17,717 nucleotides of DNA from UBA1413 sp964349885 (GTDB lineage: Bacteria; Bacteroidota; Bacteroidia; Bacteroidales; Prolixibacteraceae): the NCBI GenBank assembly GCA_964349885.1, contig CAYGIQ010000042.1, positions 1-17,717 of the forward strand. Reading direction: 5' to 3'. The translations under genes and the position numbers were made by a program. The number at the start of each line of letters is the position of its first letter. Within the stretch, counting starts at the first letter, position 1. The notes below the pieces were generated by a model. It had not been told where the DNA came from. It saw nothing but the letters and a program-made list of their open reading frames with translations, and did not search any database. Below, one piece after another: positions 1 to 6,800 of the stretch.

Positions 1-354
1 CCCCCAAAGGCCGTAATGAAAGCCTTCGATGCTCATTTTGGCGCATCGGTAAATGTTGAATGGCATTTCAACAATCAAGGTTACGAGGCGCTTTTTTACA
101 TCCATGATCAGGAGCAGCTCGCATTATTTACTCCAGACGGAGAGCTATTGGAGAAAAAATCGAACCTCTTGCCAACTGAAGCCACTCAGCAAATTAAGGA
201 TATGGCAGGCAGAATAGGCGAATTGATGAATTTAATTAAAATTGAGCAATCGAATAAAGTCAGGTACGAGGTTATTGCCCGCAATCAGCTGCTCGATCGC
301 TATTATTTGCTGCTTGAAGAAGACGGTAAGTTGCTTGAAGAACGAAAGCTTTAA
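1..354 (+). CDS. PepSY-like domain protein, 3' part only
   Basis: The reading frame is open from base 1 and ends with TAA at 352-354, so the gene starts upstream of the window. The visible 117 codons begin PPKAVMKAF; the Met at 16 is probably internal. The pattern 'P..v..AF...Fg...nVeW...n.gYEA.F' followed by 'laLFtpdGELLE' resembles the small periplasmic PepSY-like (BLIP-like fold) proteins common in Bacteroidota. A second, weaker repeat of the same kind seems to follow (VRYEVIARNQLLDRYYLLLEEDGKLLEE, given here only as a pattern from about residue 88 on). The first half of each unit ends in a strand carrying 'DG-LLE'. The function is unknown; such proteins are usually exported, but the N-terminus that would show a signal peptide is missing. 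The next gene starts 84 bases downstream on the same strand with no clear terminator between. The family assignment is by pattern only. Confidence 0.55.
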   Translation, partial: PPKAVMKAFDAHFGASVNVEWHFNNQGYEALFYIHDQEQLALFTPDGELLEKKSNLLPTEATQQIKDMAGRIGELMNLIKIEQSNKVRYEVIARNQLLDRYYLLLEEDGKLLEERKL

Positions 355-438
355 AGAACTCGGCCACCAAAAAGCAACGTAGCAGGAAAAAGAGCATTTT
401 TCAGTACATTTAGGATGCCAAACCCAAATTACTGACCC

Positions 439-2739
439 ATGCCTCAAAAAATGTTTCGCATACTTTTGTTGGTTGGACTTACAGCATTGAACAGTGTTCT
501 GCAAGCACAACCAGAAATTGCAAATAGCCGTTTCGGGTTTATGCCCTTTTCTGTTTGGTACAGTGGGGGTAAGGCAAGAGCCCCAATGTTGTCGGGATTG
601 ACGGATTCTTCGGAAGAGGAATGGAGGAAGGATTTACAGCAAATTAAGGCACTGGGCTTCAATACCGTTAGAACATGGGTTGAGTGGGCCAAATGCGAAC
701 CTCAGCCCGGAGTATACAATTTCGACAACCTCAATCTTCTAATGCGACTGGCCGAAGAGGTTGGGTTAAAGGTATTCATACAAATTTATGTTGACTCGGC
801 CCCCGACTGGGTGGCAAACCAATTCCCTCATGCCTTGTTTGAGGCACAAAGCGGAGACAAAGTGCATCCGCAATCGGCCCCCGGAGCATGTACCGATAAC
901 CACGAGGTAGAAGAAGCTGTACTCCGATTTTATTCAGAAACTGCTCGCGCAGCCACCCGCTTTTCTAATCTGGCGGGATGGGATCTGTGGAGCGAACCGC
1001 ATATCATCAATTGGGCCTCGCTCGATTACATACCCAATGTCCAGTTCTGTTTCTGTCCGGGAACCCGCGCTCGTTTCAGGAATTGGCTAGAAAAAAAATA
1101 TGGGAATCTGGATGCCCTTAACCGAGCATGGTATCGAAATTTTACCGAATGGACACAGGTAGACCCTCCAAGATTCAGCACCATACTGAGTTATACAGAC
1201 TTCATCGATTGGAAAAGTTTTATTTACGAAAAGTTGGTCGCAGATATGGCATCGCGCTACAACGCGATTAGGATTGTCGACCCTAACCATCTGATTACTG
1301 CCCATGCAGTAGGAGCATCCCTGTTTCAGTCGCCCCATGTAGGAGCTGGTGCTACTGATGATTTTCTGATGTCACGTCCGCTCGATTATTATGGCGTTTC
1401 TATTTATCCCAAACACAACCACCCCGACCGTGCATGGACGACCACTACATTGAGGACGGTTATGGATTTCACACGCAGCGCCAACAAAGAAAAGGGCGGT
1501 TGGTTTGTGGGAGAATTGCAGGCAGGGTTGGGTACCATTTCCCTTTTGGTAAGCGATCCGGTTACCCCCGACGACCATCGCATCTGGATCTGGTCGGCCA
1601 TTGCTAAGGGAGCTAAAGGAGTCAATATATATGCCTACTATCCTATGTCGAGCGGTTATGAAGCAGGAGGCTACGGACTGATCAATTTGGATGGAACCCT
1701 CACCCAAAGGGCAATAGAGGCTGGCAACATCGCACGAATTGTCGATCGGGAACAGGCATTGCTGCTCAGCTCTGTTCCTGCCCCGGCCCGTATAGGCATT
1801 GTTTACAATCCGCTCACCCAAATGGTTGGGGGTATGCAGCGCCGTGATTATCCCGGTGCAATGTCGGGCTCGCTAATTGGTTACTACCAATCGTTTGCCA
1901 ACCATAATATTCCGGTCGATTTTATCCATCGTGAACATCTGGAGCGGCAGGATTTGGCTCAGTACCAGCTCATAATTGTACCCTATCCTATCATGTTTAC
2001 CGAAAAGGCTGCTGATGGGATAAAACAGTTTGTTAAGGACGGGGGGTATGTATTGGCCGAAGCCCGAATGGCCTGGAACGACGACAGGGGATATGCCTCG
2101 GAGATTATTCCCGGACTGGGATTGCATGAACTTTTTGGGGTCCGCGAGAATGAAGTTATTATGCGTGAATCCGGAATCGAAATCATGGTTGCTACTACAA
2201 ACCATCCAGCCATGTCGGACCTGATAAACGGCGATAGAATTAAGGGCTCCCTCTATCAACAAACAGTTACAGCATTGCCAAACAGAGAGATAGAAGTATT
2301 GGCCTACGATGAAAAGCATAACCCCACCATGGTTGCTTCCCGATATGGGAAAGGTGAGGCCATACTTGCAGGCAGTTATCTTGGACTGGGTAACTTTCCC
2401 GAACCCAGTGCCAACAACGATCGGTTTTTCGTTAATTTGCTCAAATGGGCAAAAATTGAGCGGCCTTTCACCACCTCTTCCGATGGGCGAACTAAGGACC
2501 AGATTGAAGTACGTATTTTAGATCACCCGAGAGGCAATGTCTTGTTTATGATCAACCATGGTTCGACCGAAGATTCTATCGAACTTAGCATCAAAACAGC
2601 TTCAGACGGCAAATACCTAATCCGTGATATCATTAACGAACAACAAAAAACAGAAACTGTTACCAACAAGCTGTTAAAACTTTCAACCTCCATACCTCCC
2701 AAGGGTGTTCATGCATGGGAGATTGGACTATCCCAATAA
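439..2739 (+). CDS. Secreted GH42 beta-galactosidase-like glycoside hydrolase
   Basis: A protein of 766 residues with a signal peptide (hydrophobic stretch at 6-20, likely cleavage after LQA at residue 23), so periplasmic or secreted. Residues about 35-430 form a GH42 TIM barrel. The acid/base is probably Glu186 in WDLWSEPH and the nucleophile Glu359 in WFVGELQAG, both at the usual GH42 positions. Residues about 450-680 look like the GH42 trimerisation domain (RIGIVYN, then YQLIIVPYP and GGYVLAEAR). The rest is a small beta domain. Cys151, Cys204 and Cys206 match three of the four zinc-site cysteines seen in some GH42 enzymes; Thr209 stands where the fourth would be. Ser185 replaces the Asn that normally precedes the clan GH-A acid/base. 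The family acts on beta-galactosides; the real substrate is not shown. The start at 439 gives a complete signal peptide; Met5 is an alternative. The gene converges on ispD with 9 bases between stops. Confidence 0.88.
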   Translation: MPQKMFRILLLVGLTALNSVLQAQPEIANSRFGFMPFSVWYSGGKARAPMLSGLTDSSEEEWRKDLQQIKALGFNTVRTWVEWAKCEPQPGVYNFDNLNLLMRLAEEVGLKVFIQIYVDSAPDWVANQFPHALFEAQSGDKVHPQSAPGACTDNHEVEEAVLRFYSETARAATRFSNLAGWDLWSEPHIINWASLDYIPNVQFCFCPGTRARFRNWLEKKYGNLDALNRAWYRNFTEWTQVDPPRFSTILSYTDFIDWKSFIYEKLVADMASRYNAIRIVDPNHLITAHAVGASLFQSPHVGAGATDDFLMSRPLDYYGVSIYPKHNHPDRAWTTTTLRTVMDFTRSANKEKGGWFVGELQAGLGTISLLVSDPVTPDDHRIWIWSAIAKGAKGVNIYAYYPMSSGYEAGGYGLINLDGTLTQRAIEAGNIARIVDREQALLLSSVPAPARIGIVYNPLTQMVGGMQRRDYPGAMSGSLIGYYQSFANHNIPVDFIHREHLERQDLAQYQLIIVPYPIMFTEKAADGIKQFVKDGGYVLAEARMAWNDDRGYASEIIPGLGLHELFGVRENEVIMRESGIEIMVATTNHPAMSDLINGDRIKGSLYQQTVTALPNREIEVLAYDEKHNPTMVASRYGKGEAILAGSYLGLGNFPEPSANNDRFFVNLLKWAKIERPFTTSSDGRTKDQIEVRILDHPRGNVLFMINHGSTEDSIELSIKTASDGKYLIRDIINEQQKTETVTNKLLKLSTSIPPKGVHAWEIGLSQ

Positions 2740-2748
2740 ATCTATTGA

Positions 2749-3432
2749 TTACTCCAGCCCTAAATCAAAGCTGGATAGTAAAATCTCAGCCATGGATATA
2801 TCGGCAGGCCAAGTTAACTTGATGTTTTCGCGGTTACCTTCAGTTAGCCAGATCCGTTTAACCGTATGTTCAAGCACCGAAGCGTCGTCGGTAAAGCTTG
2901 GCTGAAAATTTTGAGTGTAAGCCTCCTTAATCGATTGGCTTAAAAATACTTGAGGGGTCTGCACCAACCAAGTTTGGTTGCGGTCGATGGGTCGATTCTC
3001 AGCAGCATCACCAAACCTAACCGATTCGGAAACTGGCACTACCGGTACCGCATTCCCCTTTTCGACAGCCAACAAAAAGCACCGCTCGAGGGTATAAAGT
3101 GAAACGAGTGGGCGAACTGCATCATGGATAAATACGATTCCTTGGTCGTCTAACAGTCGGAGGCCATTCTGAACCGAGTGGAAGCGTTCTTGTCCGCCCG
3201 TGGTAGTCTCATGCGGCACCATAAAAGAATATCTATCGCAGAGTTCGATCCACAAGTCCATCTGATCCTTAGGAAGCACCAAAACCAGAAGCATCTGCGG
3301 ATCATACGAATGAAATCGTTCAAGGGTGTGCATCAATACCGGTTTTCCGGACAGTAGGGCAAACTGTTTGGGCAACTTACCTCCCATCCGTATTCCGGAA
3401 CCACCAGCCATGATTAGTGCGCTCCTCTTCAT
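2749..3432 (-). CDS. ispD: 2-C-methyl-D-erythritol 4-phosphate cytidylyltransferase (MEP pathway)
   Basis: A cytoplasmic enzyme of 227 residues that joins CTP and MEP to form CDP-methylerythritol, the third step of the MEP isoprenoid pathway. The nucleotide-binding loop is MAGGSGIRMG (8-17) with Lys22 in PKQF. Other family marks are GGQERFHSVQNG (79-90), HDAVRP (103-108), Arg151, TPQ (159-161), TDDASVLE (181-188) and Lys205 in NIKLTWPADI. Arg151 and Lys205 occupy the positions of the substrate-binding Arg and Lys known from E. coli IspD. The length is normal for the family. It is not fused to IspF, and ispF is not in the window. The start at 3432 gives the usual short N-terminus. It stands alone on its strand, with a promoter candidate about 32 bases upstream. 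Another MEP enzyme, IspG, lies at 7804-9657 in a separate unit. Confidence 0.95.
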   Translation of the reverse strand: MKRSALIMAGGSGIRMGGKLPKQFALLSGKPVLMHTLERFHSYDPQMLLVLVLPKDQMDLWIELCDRYSFMVPHETTTGGQERFHSVQNGLRLLDDQGIVFIHDAVRPLVSLYTLERCFLLAVEKGNAVPVVPVSESVRFGDAAENRPIDRNQTWLVQTPQVFLSQSIKEAYTQNFQPSFTDDASVLEHTVKRIWLTEGNRENIKLTWPADISMAEILLSSFDLGLE

Positions 3433-3463
3433 TTTTTTGTAGTTTTACACCACGAATGTACAC

Positions 3464-3471
3464 CAAAAATA
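3464..3471 (-). promoter_or_regulatory. Bacteroidota -7 promoter box for ispD
   Basis: On the minus strand the sequence is TATTTTTG, a full match to the -7 consensus TAnnTTTG. It ends 32 bases before the ispD start codon, which leaves a short leader. I see no clear -33 TTTG at the expected spacing, so the call rests on the -7 box and its position. Confidence 0.4.
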
Positions 3472-3573
3472 ATTCCGTTCGGAGATTAGAAGTTGTTTGC
3501 AATTGTCTTTAAGGGGTGTTTGCTAAAGCTGTCTGCTCCGCTGGTAATTATATCCAATTAAAATAGTTCTCAG

Positions 3574-4232
3574 ATGAACACCGTCTTGGCTTTTCTTAAC
3601 GACCTTTCGGCCAACAACCATCGTGAATGGTTCGAAAGCAACCGTGTACGCTATGAACAGAGTCGTAACGAGGTATTGCAACTTACCGATCGGTTGATTG
3701 AGGAAATCAGAGGTTTTGATCCAACAATACCGCCATTGAATGGCAAAGAGTGCCTCTTCAGAATATACCGCGATGTTCGTTTCTCTCCCAATAAGGCTCC
3801 GTATAAAACCTATTTTGGCAGCTATATGGCAGTGGGAGGTCGTAAAAGTGTACGTGCGGGTTATTATCTGCACATAGACCCAACAGGTAGTTTTATGGGT
3901 GGTGGTATTTACATGCCAGAATCACCTGTTTGAGAGCCATTCGTTATGCCATTTCAGACCATCCGCATCAATTCAGGGATCTTATTGAAAATGATCAATT
4001 TAAAGCCACTTACCCACTGAGAGAGGGAGATATGCTCCGAACTGCTCCGAAGGGATTTCCGAAGGAGGCTAACTACATTGACCTCATCCGGCACAAGTCG
4101 TTTGCATTTACAGCACCCCTAGAGCCCGACTTTTCAGATACAACAGCCTTGATTCGACAAATTGCTGAAGCATATCGAATTTTGCAGCCGGTGAATCAAT
4201 TTCTAAACGAGGCTATCGACCAGTATCTTTAA
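3574..4232 (+). pseudogene. DUF2461 family protein, interrupted by a one-base frameshift
   Basis: Two consecutive frames together make one DUF2461 protein. The first (from 3574) carries LNDLSANNHREWFESNR, the conserved N-terminus, and continues to GGGIYMPESPV, where it meets TGA at 3931-3933. The second starts exactly there in another frame (LRAIRYAISDHP onward) and ends with TAA at 4230-4232. Adding one T to the TTT run at 3929-3931 joins them as ...MPESPVLRAIRY..., the expected family continuation, and gives 219 residues, the normal family length. The family has no established function that I can state. No signal peptide is seen. The missing base may be a homopolymer sequencing or assembly error, since an unresolved contig join lies 0.9 kb away; a true pseudogene cannot be excluded. 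The stop overlaps that of the convergent reductase gene. Confidence 0.8.
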
Positions 4233-5147
4233 GCCTCATTTACAATTCTCATCACCCGCGATACAGCATCGTCCATTTGCGCGGTGTTTTCCAATCCCAG
4301 CGTAACGCAGTGAACATTGCCACTCTTAACGGCATACCGAATGGATCGTTCACGCTCGGCTTCGGAGGTATTATCGCCATTGCCAAATATTTTCATGCCA
4401 ATGATACCCTTTCCATTAAGCCGTGCTCTTTCAAGCAATCCCATTACGGCCTCAGGCGTGCCATCCATATGGGTGCCAAAAGGATTGATACGGGCAAGAA
4501 TCACATCAACCCAAGGATCTTCAACCGCCTCGGCCATGGCATCCCAATTATGACAAGATACCCCAATCGCTTTAACAATTCCATCCTGTTTTGCCTTGTA
4601 CAAACCGTCGACGTATGATTTACGTTCCTCCTTCCAATTACCGCTCATCAAACAATGCATCAGAACAATATCGAAATAGTCGCTACCTGTCTCCTGTCTG
4701 AAACGGTCCAAAACCACAGGTACCGGTTGTACAGGATTCCAGCTGGTTTCGGTTACCCACATTTTGGTTAAAATATGGGTCTCGTCACGAGGAATCTCTT
4801 TAAGNNNNNNNNNNCTCTTTAAGAGCAGCTTTGACAAATGGGTGCGAACCGTAGGAGTCGGCCGAATCGAAGAAGCGGATGCCCCGATCGTGTCCATGGC
4901 GGGCGAGTTTAACAAAGGCATCGACTCCTAGGCGAGTTTGATTAGAGGCTTTTCCTCCCCCCCGAGAACCTGTTCCCATAGCGATACGGGGCAGTGATAT
5001 TCCAGTGTTTCCCAGCGAGACACGGTCGACCTTTGCACCACTGGGCAATGAGAACCCCATTTGGGCAAATGCCGGTGCAGCAGCAGTAAGTCCGGCAACT
5101 CCAGCCAATCCTGCTGCGATGAACTGACGCCTGTTGTATTTTTTCAT
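4229..5147 (-). CDS. Tat-exported aldo/keto reductase (interrupted by assembly gap)
   Basis: An NAD(P)H-dependent oxidoreductase of the aldo/keto reductase superfamily. The N-terminus MKKYNRRQFIAAGLAGVAG is a twin-arginine signal, with probable cleavage after AFA at residue 28, so the enzyme would be exported folded with its cofactor. The catalytic tetrad is present: Asp94 and Tyr99 (FFDSADSYG), Lys122 (LTKMW) and His158 (LMHC), numbered after closing the gap. Ten Ns at 4805-4814 split the gene into two frames. Identical nine-base ends flank the Ns; merging them removes 19 bases and gives one continuous 299-residue protein (...HPFVKAALKEIPRDETHILTK...). The stop TTA at 4229-4231 overlaps the convergent DUF2461 stop. 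It lies downstream of metK on the same strand, but a terminator stands between, so it is probably its own unit. The substrate is unknown. Confidence 0.85.
4796..4823. other. Assembly gap of 10 Ns with duplicated 9-base contig ends
   Basis: CTCTTTAAG occurs directly before the Ns (4796-4804) and again directly after them (4815-4823). This is the mark of two contigs whose ends overlap by nine bases but were scaffolded with an arbitrary 10-N spacer. Collapsing the two copies restores the reductase reading frame, so no sequence is likely to be missing. Confidence 0.9.
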
Positions 5148-5278
5148 AACGACAACTTTTTTAGACCTACCAATATAGAAAATAATTCAGCATCAAAGTC
5201 ATGCGCAAAAATCTTTGGTAAAAATCTTCAAAGGGTGCTCTGTTTGCTTGCAAACCGGTCGTGTAGGCGAACTGGCCC

Positions 5279-5316
5279 AAAAAGCCACCGGCACCCCATT
5301 CAAAAAGAGGTGCCGG
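5279..5316 (-). terminator. Rho-independent terminator after metK
   Basis: An 8-bp perfect GC-rich stem (CCGGCACC at 5288-5295 with GGTGCCGG at 5309-5316, 13-base loop) lies 32 bases beyond the metK stop. In the minus-strand direction it is followed after four bases by five Ts (5279-5283). It should end metK transcription before the aldo/keto reductase gene. Confidence 0.6.
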
Positions 5317-5348
5317 CAGTATTTCATTTCAAACAGATTGCAGCAATT

Positions 5349-6605
5349 TTACGTCAGCTTAAACGCCGATTTTACTTTATCAATCATGTCAAGCTTTTCC
5401 CAAGTAAAAAACTCAAGCTCTAAGGTTTTGGGCTGATGATAGGGTGAACTGTACTGAACTGTGGCAGAGTATGGCGTCCGTCCCATGTGGCCGTAGGCAG
5501 CCGTTTTGAGATAAATTGGACGTCGCAATTTGAGTCTCTTTTCGATGACCGCAGGCCTCAGGTCAAAAATCTTTTGAATCTTGAGCGCAATCTGACTATC
5601 GGAGGCTTTCACGTTGCTTCTGCCGTAGGTATTAACATAAACACCCACCGGTTTGGCAACACCAATTGCATAGGCCAGTTGTACGAGTATTTCGTCAGCA
5701 ACCCCTGCAGCTACCAAGTTTTTAGCGATATGACGGGCAGCGTATGCTGCCGATCTGTCAACTTTTGAAGGGTCTTTACCCGAAAAAGCACCACCACCAT
5801 GGGCTCCTTTACCTCCGTAGGTATCCACAATAATTTTGCGACCGGTAAGTCCGGTATCTCCATGTGGTCCGCCGATTACAAACTTACCGGTTGGATTAAC
5901 ATGGTAGATTATCTCTCCCGAAAACAACTTCTGCAGATGCTCAGGCAGCTGTGCAATAACTCTCGGCATAAGGATATTGATAACATCCTGCCGGATTTTG
6001 TTCAGCATCGTCTCATCCTCATCAAAATCGTCGTGCTGCGTAGAGACTACCACGGTGTGCACCCTTGCCGGAGTATGGTCGTCGTTGTATTCAATGGTAA
6101 CCTGCGATTTAGAATCAGGCCGCAGATAGGGCATTATTTGGCCTTCTCTCCGCAAAACGGCCAACTCGAGCAAAATTCGATGCGAAAGCTCCAGTGGAAG
6201 AGGCATAAAACTGTCGGTATCCTTGCAGGCATAACCAAACATCATTCCCTGGTCTCCAGCACCTTGGTCGATTTTTTTCTTTTTGTCGACGCCCATATTG
6301 ATGTCGGGGCTTTGTTCATGAATTGCCACCAAAACGCCGCACGATTCGGAATCAAAGCGATACTCCGCTTTGGTATATCCGATCTGTTGAATCACCCGGC
6401 GTGCAACTTCCTGCACTTCAACATAGGTCTCAGACTTAACTTCACCTGCCACCACAACCTGTCCGGTGGTGACGAGTGTCTCAATAGCCACTTTCGAATT
6501 GGCGTCAAATGCCAGAAAATGGTCGAGCAGGGCATCAGAAATCTGATCGGCTACCTTATCGGGATGCCCTTCCGAAACAGATTCACTTGTAAATAGATAA
6601 CTCAT
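5349..6605 (-). CDS. metK: S-adenosylmethionine synthetase
   Basis: A cytoplasmic enzyme making SAM from methionine and ATP. It has 418 residues; Bacteroidota forms are longer than the 384-residue E. coli enzyme. The N-terminal signature SESVSEGHPDK (7-17) includes the catalytic His14. GAGDQGMMFGYA (115-126) and GGGAFSGKD (270-278) are the two family signatures. HGDTGLTGRKIIVDTYGG (248-265) carries further conserved active-site residues. I chose the start at 6605 because homologues begin MSYLFTSESVSEGHPDK; the frame is open 15 codons further upstream, but that part lies in the structured leader. The leader holds a probable SAM-II riboswitch and a helix that covers the start codon, so feedback by SAM is likely. 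A terminator follows the gene. gldA lies upstream on the same strand, but a promoter box sits between the two. Confidence 0.97.
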   Translation of the reverse strand: MSYLFTSESVSEGHPDKVADQISDALLDHFLAFDANSKVAIETLVTTGQVVVAGEVKSETYVEVQEVARRVIQQIGYTKAEYRFDSESCGVLVAIHEQSPDINMGVDKKKKIDQGAGDQGMMFGYACKDTDSFMPLPLELSHRILLELAVLRREGQIMPYLRPDSKSQVTIEYNDDHTPARVHTVVVSTQHDDFDEDETMLNKIRQDVINILMPRVIAQLPEHLQKLFSGEIIYHVNPTGKFVIGGPHGDTGLTGRKIIVDTYGGKGAHGGGAFSGKDPSKVDRSAAYAARHIAKNLVAAGVADEILVQLAYAIGVAKPVGVYVNTYGRSNVKASDSQIALKIQKIFDLRPAVIEKRLKLRRPIYLKTAAYGHMGRTPYSATVQYSSPYHQPKTLELEFFTWEKLDMIDKVKSAFKLT

Positions 6606-6670
6606 TATCCCAAATTTTAATCCAGCAATTGATGCCGAATGGTTTAACAAACAATAAGCTGCGGGATAAT
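6603..6670 (-). promoter_or_regulatory. Start-codon-sequestering helix in the metK leader (candidate expression platform)
   Basis: In the minus-strand RNA, AUUAUCCC (6670-6663) is perfectly complementary to GGGAUAAU (6611-6604). The second arm includes the A and U of the metK AUG, so the 8-bp helix would hide the start codon. Inside the 51-base loop, CAGC and GCUG can extend the structure. The helix sits between the SAM-II aptamer and the gene, where a translational expression platform is expected. The pairing is seen in the sequence; its regulatory role is inferred. Confidence 0.45.
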
Positions 6671-6694
6671 AGATTGAAAAGCAATTACTAAACA

Positions 6695-6747
6695 GATTGT
6701 TTTAGCATTTTTTTTTGGTGGTTGCAATCAATCACAAATTTTTCCAC
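6695..6747 (-). ncRNA. SAM-II riboswitch aptamer upstream of metK
   Basis: The minus-strand RNA has the H-type pseudoknot order of SAM-II. P1 is GUGG (6747-6744) with CCAC (6721-6718). Loop 1 contains UUU two bases before P2. P2 is GAUUG (6733-6729) with CAAUC (6699-6695). AUUGCAA (6728-6722) directly precedes the P1 3' strand. An 11-base A-rich loop (C, nine A, U) follows, then GCUAAAA. From memory, the metX SAM-II aptamer has the same UUU-xx-P2 spacing, AUUGCAA, an 11-base third loop and GCUAAAA, and a total of about 52 bases; here it is 53. P1 is short at 4 bp. The class is known mostly from Alphaproteobacteria, with some in Bacteroidota. Its place ahead of the SAM-making gene supports the call. 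Confidence 0.75.
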
Positions 6748-6757
6748 GTAGCGTGGA

Positions 6758-6765
6758 CAAAGGTA
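6758..6765 (-). promoter_or_regulatory. Bacteroidota -7 promoter box for metK
   Basis: The minus strand reads TACCTTTG, a full match to TAnnTTTG. It lies 36-43 bases past the gldA stop and just upstream of the riboswitch, so the transcript would start within a few bases of the aptamer, as expected. A TTTG further upstream is nearer than the usual -33 spacing. A 6-bp palindrome (TCCACG-TAG-CGTGGA, plus-strand 6743-6757) directly abuts the box. Confidence 0.55.
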
Positions 6766-6800
6766 ATATAAATTGAAAACAAAAAAAAGTAGCAGATCTT

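Noticed and set aside
386..402. Hairpin GAAAAA-GAGCA-TTTTTC upstream of the GH42 gene
   Set aside because: The stem is only A-T pairs apart from one G-C and is too weak to act as a terminator.
5799..6596. Open frame of 265 codons on the plus strand opposite metK
   Set aside because: It lies wholly antisense to a highly conserved metK reading frame and shows no recognisable domain, so it is a by-product of metK codon use.
6606..6650. N-terminal extension of metK by 15 codons
   Set aside because: Family members start at MSYLFTSESV. The extension lies inside the structured leader and has no conserved residues.
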